Assembly: GCA_027924645.1 (NCBI GenBank)
Contig: BSBN01000233.1
Location: 3,552,501 to 3,616,500 of the forward strand
Direction of reading: 5' to 3'
Length of the DNA stretch: 64,000 nt
Source: Cunninghamia lanceolata
Taxonomy: Eukaryota; Streptophyta; Pinopsida; Cupressales; Cupressaceae
In this document: positions 12,019-23,597 of the stretch, piece by piece
Layout: each line of letters begins with the position of its first letter
How positions within the stretch are numbered: position 1 is the stretch's first letter
The notes under the pieces: model-generated
Database searches by the model: none
What the model was told of the DNA's origin: nothing
The model's input: only the letters and a program-made list of their open reading frames with translations
Made by a program: the position numbers and the translations under genes

Positions 12019-14355
12019 AAAATATGGATGAAGAACTTACAATTTTTAATGTTTTAAAGACCTAAATTCACTATCTAGATCTATGTTTCATCATGAGATG
12101 ATTTGACCATATGTTTATATGTATGGTTTTTAAACTTTGTTATATGTAGTAAACTTAATTATCTTCTTCGAGCATGAATTTACGTTTTTGTTCATGATAT
12201 TTTACTTTTTTATGTCTTAGATATGTCTTAGGTATGTCTTAGGTCTAGACTAGAATAAGGTACATGAAATCTCTAGGTGTAGATTAGAAATGCCTTAGGT
12301 CTACGTTACATCTACTAGGAAATTTCTTAATATGTCTAAATGATATAAAATCTAGGTGTAGATTAGATATTCTTAGGTATATACTAGAATAAGGTATAAA
12401 ATCTAAGGGAAGCTCTTTTTTTTATCTTGAAGTTATGAAACCCTAGTAAAGATCCATGGTGACCATTCGAGTATGTTAAATCATTAGAAATTTATAAAAC
12501 CCAACTTTTTAGTTCACTATATTTAGAAAGTTGTAAGTGAGTTTAATAATCATTCAAGTCTCAAACTTAACAAGCCTCTTCTATCTAGTTCATTTAAACA
12601 TTCAAATAAGATGAACTTGTATAGATTCAATCTTCACTAGTATATATTATAAAATCAACATTGGTTCTGATACCTCTTCACATTGTCTAGGAGTAGAAAA
12701 TTATTCTAGTTTTGACTAAGATGGATGAATATATACATGAGTTCATGAATTTAACTATAATATATGTTAAAGTGCCTAGAATTGCATTCCTACTCACTAT
12801 AGCTATAGCTGAAGGGAGACACGGTCTTTAATCAACTATAGGTACCATTAAAGTTATTCAACATAAGTCAACAAGACAGGGCTTGAATTGAGAAGGATGA
12901 TCTTCAAATTAATTCTTTCTATGCATTACATAAGGGAGATATATTCTTTAATCCTATAGCTACCATCAAATTTGTACAACATAAGTGAACATGATATCTT
13001 GACTTGAGAAGAATGATCTTAAAATTCTTATTCCAATTCTAGGAGATATGAAGGTTGTCCTAAGGAACAATTACTTAAATTTTATGGACTACTATGATGT
13101 GTAGATAAGAATATAGCCTTGATTAAATTAAAATAATATATCATTAAATAATCTATGTTCTTGAATTAGGGCCTCTTATAGGAATTGACTGACAATGGGC
13201 ATGGAATGGATTCTAGTTGTTTATATGCATTTTAACAAGTTTGAGTTAAGGTTATTCAAATGAATTCTTCAAGTTTACAAATCATTGTCATGTTTAAATG
13301 GATGTTGCATTTAGCCAATCCTTAATGGTATTCCAATTTGTAGTTTTATTATGTTCATGGTGTGTTAAGTGGTTAATGTTACTTGATTAGATATTTTTCT
13401 TATAGTCTTATTCATGATTTGAGTGTAATACTTATTTGTTCTAGTAGTGGTGAAAGTCAAATTATCTAGAAGTCTAATTTTATTTTTTAATAAAAAATCT
13501 TCCAAGTTTTATTTACATTTGTTATATATATTGTGTTTGTATGCTACTTATGTGGGCCTAACTTATGTTATTTCATCATATAACTATTTTTCTTGTCCTT
13601 TATCTAGATATTTGAATGGTATATCATTACAGAGTTATAAAGTTTATTTTAAACTTAAAATTTGAGATATGTACAACTTAAAGAATCTATATATATCTTA
13701 TGTATCTAGCATGTGGAGGTTGAAATTTACATGACGTGATTGAGATAAGCATAATATTTTTAAGTTAATATTTTATTATTTCAAAACTTTTATTACATGT
13801 CTTAATATGTGCACATGTAAATATCAAATAGATCCATTGAAAATATCAAGAAGCATTTATATGAAAACATTATTAATATATCTCAAACGTAAATTTGTCC
13901 ATGTCAAATATAAATATATTTGTGTCCATCTGAAGAATAAACATGTATGTATGTATAGATGCATAAATGTCCAAACATGTTGAAAATATATAAACATAAA
14001 TGTTCATACATACATTCAAGAAAATATATAAACATAAATATTTGAATACATATTTGAAAATATATACATAATCATGTCCATACATAAATGTATAAATGTC
14101 TATACATGTCAAATATATAAACATAAACATATAAATGTCCATATCTCAAACATAATCATAAGTTACACAAATGTCCATGTCCATATCTCAAACATAAACA
14201 TAAACACAAATGTCCACCATAAATCATCAAACACATGTATGTAATCAAGTCAGGTGGAAATTTCAACATGTATCAAACATAAATAAATGGAAATCTTGAG
14301 TTAGAAGCAACATCAAATGGAGACCTCTCTATGTGGCTGCAACCTAATCATTGTG
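12019..14355. other. intergenic region between two convergent transposon genes
   Basis: AT-rich, with no coding signal. Around 12210-12400 the phrase TTAGGTCTAGACTAGAATAAGG recurs imperfectly. From 13890 to 14230 there are degenerate copies of an AAACATAAATGTCCAT phrase, some 15-45 bp apart. This is where the 3' ends of the transposase gene and of the minus-strand gene face each other. Confidence 0.5.
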
Positions 14356-16100
14356 TCAGCTCCTAATCAAGCGACCCTCTGAATGAGAATCCTATTTTGA
14401 TGCATGTGCCGAGTCCTAGAGATAAAATCAAGTACAATGCATAGTTAAATACATTTTATCTAGATATATAGAACTATTTAAAAATGTATATATTGTAAAT
14501 TATTATAAATAGATAGATATATCTACATGTACATACAAAACTCACATGTCCACTGGCAACAATATCATCAATAGAATCATGTCGACGTACACAGTCTGAC
14601 CTTAGGCCAGGAGTAACATAAGGTATCTCCATCTACAATATATATATCATTTAGTTAAAACTAAAATCTAAATAATTTTTAAAAAAATTGAATTGAATGT
14701 ATTCACATGCACACATACATATATATCTTATCTAGATCTACACATATACATACCTGCATATCACCTGGTACCACAGTACCTGAGCCCTCTGCAATGTCTG
14801 CCTCCACTAAATCATCCAAATGATCTGATGTATCTATCTGAGCCCTCTCATGTCGTAGTAATGACGAGTGAAGGGGACTGATCAACTGAGATGGCATCAA
14901 TATAGAATCAGAGTGCATCAACATATCCATAAATCCTGTAGAAGTATGCATCCTCTCAAGGTCATGATTTGAACCTAGATCACTGGCCTGTACAACAACT
15001 GAATGATCTGTAGGTGGATCGTCATGTGCACTGGTGTTTCCAGGCCTAGAAGGGTGGTCAGAATGGCGAGATCCTGAATGTGAATGAATAGACATGACCA
15101 GACGATCTCTAACCTAATCTATGGAGATCCCTACCTTTGATGCAATGAATGCATATGCCTCTAAGATATCCTCTGCAAAGCAATGCAATGTGCTATGCAC
15201 CATCTCCCCTATGAGACCATCCAACTATGCAGGTGTAGGGATGCCTACCATAGCATAAGAATCATAGTGTGTGCTAGTACACTATGCTGTAAATGAAGCT
15301 CTAGATCATGGACGTTGTGCCATCAAAAACTGACCCACACAATCAATAGCTATTGTAGTGGTGGCAACTGTAATATCGCCAACACTATCAATTGCTTCCC
15401 TTTGGGAAGCAATGACAACATGATCTGCTGAGGGGGCAACAGCTGGGGAGATAGCAAGATTCCTCTCACCAACTAATGCTCTATACGCCAGGGCCGCCCG
15501 ATCAGGTCGACGATAAGCATCCCTATCAGTAAGCCTGTCATGGCCCTAACCACAATATGGTGGAATGTCACAGTAGTTGACTTTGAGGCCTAAATGAACC
15601 TCAACATACAATTGTTGTGCAAAATATAAGGGAATTTGGTCATTATTTGGATAACGACCTTAAATAGCAAGAAATCGAGGGTATATCAATCTGGCCATAT
15701 CATCATTGACACATCTCGTTACCTGGTATCCCTTGACCTTTACCTTAGTCTGATAGTATGGAAAGCATTCATATTTAATTGTTTCTTTTGCAACCACACT
15801 CTAAACATGAGAGATGGGAACATCACCACAAACTTCTTCCCACATGTGGGAAAGAATAGCAGTTATAGCATCAGGGGAATAAGCACTTGTGTCTCAAATT
15901 TTATCTCTAATTTTTTCTAAGCTTTACATTATGGACTTACAACTGTCCTTCTATATTCCCGTGTTCATTCCATCATTTATGCAAACTCTCAATCTATCAA
16001 TCTCATTATTAATTCTAAAAATAGTTCTTGAGGTGGAATTGGTGCATAATTTTCCATGTGTGATGTAGTCAAAGATCTCTAGAACTAGATAAAACATGTA
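14356..16100 (-). pseudogene. unrecognised three-exon gene of the DNA transposon
   Basis: On the minus strand, a continuous coding frame interrupted only by TAG/TGA stops runs from about 16100 to a donor at 14754 (GATATGCAG/GTATGT). Exon 2 (14632-14546, 87 bp) and exon 3 (14415-14356, ending TGA) follow with good GT/AG signals and consistent phase 0. The protein has a block FPYYQTKVKVKGYQVTRCV, then a GHDRLTDRDAYRRPDRAAL segment, then a Ser/His/Asp-rich acidic C-terminus. Gln codons are frequently TAG. I recognise no family; a DNA-binding or accessory transposition protein is a guess based only on position, facing the transposase gene in the same element. The true 5' end may lie in further exons beyond 16100. 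Confidence 0.55.
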
Positions 16101-17721
16101 CAAAATTAGACATCTCTCTATATGTATCATGTGCACATGTAGAAATTCATAGTTCTCACATGTATAAATATATTAAATATATAAATAAGAAAACAAGAAA
16201 GAGAATAAGTAGTACAGAATACACACAATATACATTGTACAAGAACATTTTAAATACAAATATAGTGAAGGGTGCTTTGGATCAATTGATTTAAATATGT
16301 GAATCAAAAGATGACTTAATTTAGTAGATGATACATACAGTCTACACATAAAATTAAATTATTTTCAAAATATCTAGATACATCATACATGTTGAATTAT
16401 ACTTACAATTTAACCTTATATAAACCTCTATAATTGCCTTAGGATGGCCATGTTAAGCCAAGTAGATCTTGACATACAATTTCTTGCTTCTGACTTGTTG
16501 AGCTTGCTTTTCCTCTTATAGATCTAGAATTGGTTAAACAAGGTCATCCTAATGCAATTATAGCTCAATATAAATAAGGTTTTGCAAGTATAATTTGAAA
16601 CACATGTAATTGTTTATATTATACACATGGGCCCTTCAATGATCAAACGAGGAAAACTAAGAACCTCAAAAGGTACATAAACCCCAAGACATACTTCCCA
16701 CACCTAGATGGGTCTACTCATGCTACTTGGAAGTTACAACTTGGCATTTAAAGGAGATTCAATCACTCAAGAAAGTGCATGTTAACAACTTCATTGCAAC
16801 ATAAAAACATACACCAAGGGAGTGATTTCTAAACAGACTAATTGAAATATTACACCATGAGAAATAATTCATACCTACTAACTATATTTTTTAAATAATT
16901 CATATGTACCAAAGTTAAATACAAATATAGAAAAGGATGCTTTGGATCAATTGACTTAAATATATGAATCAAAAAATGACTTAATTTAGTAGATGATACA
17001 TACAGTCTACACATAAAATTAAATTGTTTTCAAAATATCTAGATACATCATACATGTTGAATTATACTTACAATTTAACCTTATATAAACCTCTCTAATT
17101 GCCTTAGGATGGCCATGATGAACCTATCAACATACAATTTCTTGCTTCTGATTTGTTGAGCTCGCTTATCCTCTTGTAGATCTAGAATCGGTTAAACAAG
17201 GCCATCCTAATGCAATTATAACTCGGTATAAATAAGGTTTTGCTACTATAATTCAACACATAATTGTCTATTTCAAACAATTTAATTTTACGTGTAGACT
17301 GTCATCTACTAGAATTTTTTTTTGAAATTATACCGAGCTATATCTAGTTGCATTAGGATGGCCATGTTGAACCAATTCTCTACAACTAATGACTGATGTG
17401 TCTCACCAACATCGTAACATGATAGTGTCTACTAAATGGATTGTGGAACAAATTTATCAACATACACGTCCTACATCAGAGTAGATAGGTATGTTGTGTT
17501 GCGCTCACCTATATCATCATACAATTTCTTCTCTAATGTAGGTGTGTATGTTGATATTGTTCCACGACTTCCAAAGTAGACACTAGTTATCATTGGTGTT
17601 GGTGAGACATATCAGTCATCATGTAGAGAGTTGGTTAAATATGGCCATCCTAATGCAACTATAGCTCAATATAAATAAGGTTTTGTATGTATAATTTGAA
17701 ACACATATAATTGTTTATATT

Positions 17722-18791
17722 TGTAGATTAGTGAACTCAAAATGAAAGTAGAAAACATAAAACAAGTGCATAAACAAGCATTATACCTCTTACAATGAGT
17801 CAAAAATCCTTGCTAGGGTGGAAGGAGTTGCACCCAAACTCCTTAGATTGTACCCTAGATAATGAATTCAAATGTGAAATACTCTCTCAAATGCAACTCA
17901 CAAGCTAGCTCAAGAGATTTTTGGGCATGGTAACATTACTTGAAAATTTGATCCTCAAATGGGTTGGAGGATGTTGTGTTTATAGATATTTTGGAGAGAT
18001 TTTGATCCAAGGGTTGAGATTGATTTGGGAGATCAATGATGGAGGATGAAGATGATGTGGAGGGCCCAGATTCCATCTTGGAGGAATGGAGGGCTATGAA
18101 TAAAGATGAATTTTAAATTCATCTTAGGAAAGGGGTGGAGTTAATGAGGTTGGGTGAGATGGAATATTTGTGAATTAAAAATTCACACGGGGAAGGGTAA
18201 AATGAATTAAAAATTTATTTGGGGATGAGTGGATATAAATGAGGCATGGCATGGGTAAGGGGTGTAAGAGGTATTAAATGTGATGTTGGACATATTTTTA
18301 TAAAAAATGACTTATGTGGGATATATTTCAATTTTTTATTTGGAGGATGTGGGTAAGGGTGTTAAGCTAGGTTTGACCACTTAAATGAGAGGTTAAGATT
18401 AATTTAAATAAGGTTTTATTTAATTAATCCCAAGGCTAGGATGAGATAGGCCAGGGTAGGCAATTAAATAATGGCTATTTAATCACCTAGGGTAGGGATA
18501 GGTCAATTAATAGGCTGAATTAATTAGTTAAACATGATTTAGCTAATTAATTAGATTTAGTGAGGGAGAAATTGACCAAATAAATATTGCATATTTAATT
18601 AATCAATTGGCTAAAGTTGAACTATTGAATTAAAAGAATTAATCCAATTGTTAGGGATAAAATTTTAAAAATTTAAGTGATCAAGGGACAATTATTAAAT
18701 AAAAATTTAATTAATTGATTAGAAGAGGAATTGGTGTGTTTAGGGATGTCGGGAGTCAGTTTGACGATGAAGACATTTTTAGGTGTCTACA
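17722..18791 (-). repeat. Tat element 3' LTR
   Basis: 1070 bp, colinear with 42219-43291. In the first 120 bp I count four differences. It is followed by the polypurine tract as expected for the 3' LTR of a minus-strand element. Confidence 0.95.
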
Positions 18792-18808
18792 TTTGCCCCT
18801 CTTTGACG
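18792..18808 (-). other. polypurine tract of the Tat element
   Basis: On the minus strand the sequence directly before the LTR reads AAAGAGGGGCAAA, then TGTAGACACC. This is a textbook polypurine tract and confirms minus-strand orientation. Confidence 0.85.
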
Positions 18809-19098
18809 TGGCGTCAGGACCTAGCAGGAAAGTGGCGTCAGGTCAAAGAAAGAATATACCCCAGCTGTCGAGAAGGAATAAGATGGGTGAGGGATACCCC
18901 CTCGAGAGGTTGCTGAAAAAATAAAAAAATTTCAGGTGAGCTCTCAAAAGGACGTGACGGGAGTGAAGGTTGGATAGAGGATGGAAAAAGAGGATGATAG
19001 GAGGAAAAACAGAGGAAAAAGGTTGTGATCTGCACCCTGGAGTGGTAAAAGAGTGGGCAGAAGGATGACATGGCTTACTATATTTAGACTGGTGGGCC
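18809..19098. other. Tat element 3' region, left of the nested element
   Basis: Purine-rich non-coding sequence. It continues in the Tat element at 25971 after the nested gag-only element and one duplicated pentamer are removed. Confidence 0.6.
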
Positions 19099-20141
19099 CT
19101 AAGTGTTGGTGCCTGAATTCACTGTTAGTTAATTTAGCAATTTTCATGCAGGCACCATCCCAAAATATCCAAAAGGTTCTAAGTTTTGGCACCCCTTCAG
19201 TGTTTTGTAGCATCCACATTATCTTTCTTGAGGAGGGGTCTTCATGTTTTCTCCATCGGCATGTGTTCTTTTTTGTGTCTTCGACATTTCGATGGAGTAT
19301 TATTTTGATGCTTGAACCATCATTTTGAACCATCGCGTTGAACCCTTTTGGTTCAAGGTTCAACGGTTCATGGGCTTAGGCTCCATCTTTTCCCGTCAGT
19401 GAATTCTTTGTTCATCTGTGTTATCGGCGTTGAACTTCTCGGTTGAACTTCTCTTTTGAACCATCGGGTTGAACTGGTTCGGGGTTCAATGGTTCAAAGC
19501 CTTATGATTTTGGTCTTATCAGCGTAACGTTCATCATCGGGTGGACGGTGGAGTGTTGGCCCGACGGTTTGCCTTTGGCCGATGGAAGGTTAGCGGTTTG
19601 CAACGTTGGTTTCGGTGTGACATGGACTATCGGGCTAACCGTTGGAGGGTTCACCGATATACAATGTTTGGCCGATGGATGTCTATCGGCGAGAGTTGTA
19701 TTGTCGGCCTGAGTGTTTTGAGTTATGCCAATGATGGGAGGTTTGGCTGATGAGGAGTCGTCAGTTTGTGTCTGGCCGATGGAGGAGCAGAGTGTAGCTC
19801 GTTGGTGCATTGGCGAGACTATTGTGATCGGTTGGGGAGATTTTGGTTGCTCTGATGGTGTAAGTCACACCAACGGTGGTGGTCTTCGGTGTGACTTGTG
19901 TTGTCGGCGAAGCAAATTTTTGGGCCGCCGATGTAAGGAGTTTGCCCGATGGGGAATGCCATCGGAGTAAGATTGCGTATCGGGCTAGCAGTTGGAGGGT
20001 CCGCCGATGGGTCTTCTCTGGCCGATGTGGAAGTCAAAGGCTTGCGGAGGTGTCGTTGGTGAGACGATTGAGATCGGCGAGAGGTTTTTGGGGCAAGCCG
20101 ATGGTGTAGATTTGGCCGATGGGTTTTTGGCGAAGGGTCGT

Positions 20142-20169
20142 GTGTCGAGCGCGGCAAAACGCTCGACAC
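20142..20169. promoter_or_regulatory. 10-bp-arm hairpin in the LTR (GTGTCGAGCG)
   Basis: GTGTCGAGCG, an 8-base loop (CGGCAAAA), then CGCTCGACAC: a perfect inverted repeat about 20 bp upstream of a TATA box. The right LTR copy (24633-24660) keeps it with one arm change. Confidence 0.7.
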
Positions 20170-20191
20170 CTATTATGCATGCAGCTATGTT

Positions 20192-20198
20192 TATAAAG
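20192..20198 (+). promoter_or_regulatory. putative TATA box of the LTR promoter
   Basis: TATAAAG in the context ATGTTTATAAAGTGC, conserved in the right LTR at 24685-24691. It would place transcription start about 25-30 bp downstream, dividing the LTR into U3 of about 1.1 kb and R/U5 of about 1.2 kb. Position and hairpin context make it the best promoter candidate; the start site is inferred. Confidence 0.5.
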
Positions 20199-21475
20199 TG
20201 CTAGTGTGGTCTCGGCACCGTGCATGTGGGATTATTCCCCTGTGTAGTTTGAGCCTGCGAAGAGGGCGTTTTGGCAGGAAACTTCCATTTGAATGCAGCG
20301 ATAGTTTTCTCGATGGTTGCAGGTTGTTGGGCCATCAATGGCGACTGTAGCAGGAGTATGGGCAATGGTACAAGCGATTAAACTACCTGATTGTGAATGA
20401 AGACTCCCAGATGGCGGCGCAAGGCTCGAGGCCTCCCTTGTCTGCTGCATTGATGGCTTCTGAGCGCCATTCCTTTGAAGGATCTGTATCTGGCGGATTT
20501 TTGTAAAAGCCTTGTAATTAATTGCTGTGGTACATTTTCTGGCTGATATAAGCAGACTGTGTTACCATTTTTGACGTTGTTGAAAACTGGACATTTTGGC
20601 TCTGTAATAAGATACAACTGGTTTTGGTTGCTTTGTGCAGCAAAACTTGCGAGTTTATGTATCTCCTGTTGTACGTTTGTGCATGAATCCACTGATTTCA
20701 TGGTCAATTTTATATGAATAATGCTATGTTTGCATGTGTTATGCTGATTCTGTCTCCAGTTTTGCATGTATCTTTCTTCTGAGTCCAGGCATTCAAGGAA
20801 TGTCTGAGATTCTAGAACATAGAATTCCTATGTTGAATGTTTAATCTTTTAACTTCTGCTCAAGGGGTAGATTAAACTGTTTTCAGATTGAATATTGGGA
20901 AGGGTATACTACAATAGGGATGCCATAAGTATAGACAGCTTAACACTCTGTATTGGGAGATATCTGTAAGGCAGATATCATGTATATCCCCCTGAAATCT
21001 AGTTTTAGTTGTTCATGCTGATCATTCATAGGTGTATGTCTACCGACTCCAAGCCCTGGATAGGCACCAATCTAGCTCTGTGTTGAGGTTATATACCATG
21101 TCCAGCTTTGTATCCAAAAATCAAATCAAACCATTTCATCCTTCCACCTGTTAGTTGTAGGAGTAGGATTAGGATCCCTGCATGCTCTCATACCCAACCA
21201 GACATCATATCCAAGAATGTTGCAAACCTTGTGATTTGTTACACAAATCTTGGTCCATACATGAGAGTATTCTACCTGTTGCTATCAAGTTAAATCCTTC
21301 TGTCATTGAGCTAGTCAAAGTTATACTTTTATCAAATAGGGACACCCCCTTGGTGTGGCAGAACTAGAAGTGAAGGGGAGGAGCTCACGCAACCTCCTAT
21401 ATTCAGTTGGCTGAATCTGCCTGTGCATTAGAAGTGGCAAACCCTAATGCTGATTCAGAAGAAAAACCAACAAAA

Positions 21476-21493
21476 TGGCAACTCTGCTGGGGA
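21476..21493 (+). other. primer-binding site of the gag-only element (tRNA-Arg type)
   Basis: TGGCAACTCTGCTGGGGA stands three bases after the LTR end. Its complement, TCCCCAGCAGAGTTG plus CCA, is what the 3' end of a tRNA with acceptor stem GACTCTG would give, apart from one G to A change. That is a tRNA-Arg-like acceptor. It fixes plus-strand orientation. Confidence 0.75.
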
Positions 21494-21706
21494 GAGAGAG
21501 AGTCAAGTAACCTGAGGGCTGGAAAATCTAGTTTCCAGTGAAGTTGTTGCAGCAAAAAGGAACCATGTGGTGCTCTGCTGGGATGATGAATCCAGAAAAC
21601 AAAAGTGCCTTGCTGACATTCTGTCCTCTCTCTGAGAGGTGGCGACTCTGTTGAAAGAACCCATCAGTGCTGCAACATATATCCAGGTATTCATCTTTGA
21701 TTCAAA

Positions 21707-23463
21707 ATGTTGAGTTTAGAACAGCAAGCCTGGTTGTGCTCTCAGAGAAGACCATTCTTTATTGAAAGATATAAAGCCCTAAATTTCACAGGGATATATG
21801 GTTACCCAAATATTATTCCCAATAAAATTAGAAGATGTTTGCCAAAATATAGTGATCAGATTCTGAATCGGCAAACAAACATTTGCAAAGATTTTGTAAT
21901 TTAATAGAAGATTATGAGGTAGAGGATGAAGATGTAGTAATGAGACTCTTTGTTCAGTCATTGGAAGATGATGCTAGGATATGGTTTTCAGACCTGCCTG
22001 TTTGTTCAGTTTCTTCATGGATAGATTTAGAAGTTGCATTCCTAGGGCAGTTTGGTGAAAGGTTTGATGTGGCCTCATTAATCATATATTTTATGAATAT
22101 CCAAAGGGAAGATGAGGAGCTAGTTCCAGCCTTTAATCTTAGGTTTATTAAATTGCTCAAGCAGATCCCTGAATATATGAGACCTAATAATGCATTGTGC
22201 TTGACAATTTATTTGGCTGCATTTGATGAAGAAATGAGTTATCTGTTGAGAGATAAAGAACCAGTCACACTTCACCAAACTTTCCAATTTGCTATGGACA
22301 TAGAAAACAATGAGAAATATGGAATGCCAGTAGGTTTCATGGCTACAAGTTGTCAAAGCAGTTATCAAAGTGAATATATTTCAGCTCTCCCAGTATGTGC
22401 ATTGAGAAATGATTGTATAGAGGGAAATATATTTCAGAATAATGTGTGCAGCCATGATGTGATGCATGAAGAAAATGTTGTAGAAAATGTAAGCACATCT
22501 TGTAATAATGAAAACAAAGATTGTTATCAGCCTTTAGAAGACAAGCCTGTAGACACAAGGTGCCCTCCAATTGATCAAATGAGAGACATACATGAAGTTG
22601 TGTCTTGCAGCAGTGTGCATATCCCAGTTATGCTTGATTATTTATATGAAGTGGATATGCAGAGCTTCACTCTGAATATAGAAAACATTGATTCAAGGGA
22701 TGGCAGTGAATATGCTAGTGATTGCCAGCATTCAGATGCATATGTGAGCCTTTCAGATAATGAAATATATTTGGATGCTGATTATGAATGTTTCCTTGAA
22801 GATTTTTGCCACCTTCATAGTGCAGAGGTTGAAAACTTTGCTTTTGATTATCAGGGCACTGGTGAAGATAAAAAACAAGGTCACTATTTAGATGTGGATG
22901 GGAAAATTGCAGATATGTGTGCTCATATAGTTGGGGATAGTGTTGATTGCAGGGGTGACTATGAGGCTTTCAGTGTAGGGCTACATTCTGAGTTATTTCT
23001 ACCTTCTCTTGAGACATTTTAGGTGGACATTAATGACAAAATTGCCGTGCATGATGATGATGGATATCTGTATATTCATCAAGATAAATTTGATTACGAG
23101 ATGTTGCTTGTGCCTGAATATTGCATGTTTGATACAGAGGAGCTCTTATTTTTTGAGGAAGGGCAAAATTCTGATGTGGATTCATTTGTTTCATGTGAGT
23201 CTATTATTTTTCCAAGCAACATTAGTGACTCATATGATGATGACATTCTACAACTGATAATTATATATGCTGATGAAGCTAGTTGTAGATTTGTTGAAGA
23301 AAAAGAAATGAGCAGCAGCACAAATAATTGCCAGGGGGCTTGCTGCAGACAGTTAAATGCTTTTAGGCTTCATTTGAAGAAATCAAAAGAAAATCAGGTG
23401 TTTGACAAAGGAAAAGTCTGGTTTTTCCTTTTTGGTGGCCCTGGGCCACCATGTTTATTTTAA
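21707..23463 (+). pseudogene. gag-like gene of the gag-only element, frameshifted
   Basis: The first part (from 21707) changes frame near 21895 into a 379-codon ORF (21883-23022), ends at a TAG at 23020-23022, and continues in phase to 23463. The N-terminal part has a typical retrotransposon Gag core (DARIWFSDLP, then a W-x-D-L block, then NLRFIKLLKQIPE). The long C-terminal part is strongly acidic, rich in Asp, Glu, Cys and Tyr, without a zinc knuckle. It probably encoded a capsid protein used with enzymes supplied in trans. One frameshift and one Gln-to-stop change break it; otherwise it is well preserved. Confidence 0.75.
23434..23450. promoter_or_regulatory. perfect GC-rich palindrome at the gag end
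   Basis: GGTGGCCCTGGGCCACC: eight-base arms around a single T, lying inside the last gag codons and immediately followed by ATG. A possible RNA hairpin near the 3' end of the coding region; its function is unknown. Confidence 0.5.
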
Positions 23464-23501
23464 AATAATGTGTTTGGTGATGCAAATCATGGTAACTTCA
23501 T

Positions 23502-23572
23502 GACTCTGTTGCCCAATGGATAGGGCACTGGTCTGCATCCCAGAGATCTGGGGTTCTCGCTGCAGTCTTGCA
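23502..23572 (+). tRNA. tRNA-Arg-like remnant just upstream of the 3' LTR
   Basis: The sequence starts GACTCTGTT, followed by GCCCAATGGATAGGGC and ACTGGTCT, which matches the acceptor and D-arm of plant tRNA-Arg(ACG) almost base for base. The anticodon stem CTGGT/CCAG is recognisable; the loop is altered (ACG position reads GCA) and one base short. The T-arm and 3' acceptor (GGGGTTCTCGCTGCAGTC) are decayed, and the internal B-box is lost. It is not a functional tRNA gene. It sits between gag and the 3' LTR, where a polypurine tract would be expected, and its acceptor 5' strand fits the element's own primer-binding site. Confidence 0.6.
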
Positions 23573-23597
23573 CCTGCACGTCCCTAATCAGAGCCAC

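Larger units (their letters stand above)
19104..21472 (+). repeat. gag-only element 5' LTR
   Basis: Starts TGTTGGTGCCTGAATTC and ends GAAAAACCAACA. It is unusually long and, from 19500 to 20160, unusually GC-rich for this window, with many copies of GGCCGATGG or ATCGGC motifs and of TTGAACCATCGGGTTGAA-type phrases. Confidence 0.93.

Noticed and set aside
13873..14142. 89-codon minus-strand ORF rich in Tyr, Ile, Met and Phe
   Set aside because: Produced by AT-rich degenerate repeats of a CATAAATGTCCAT phrase; resembles a membrane protein only by composition.
20101..20170. CRISPR-like or bacterial regulatory array because of repeated GGCCGATGG motifs and hairpin
   Set aside because: Repeats are short and irregular, inside an LTR of a plant retrotransposon; no spacer structure.
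19541..20204. Short ORFs in the GC-rich LTR segment, both strands
   Set aside because: They arise from GC-rich non-coding LTR sequence; overlapping frames on both strands, no domain, and the same set appears in the other LTR with changed frames.
23502..23572. Functional tRNA gene
   Set aside because: The T-arm, B-box and 3' acceptor strand are decayed and the anticodon loop is short by one base.
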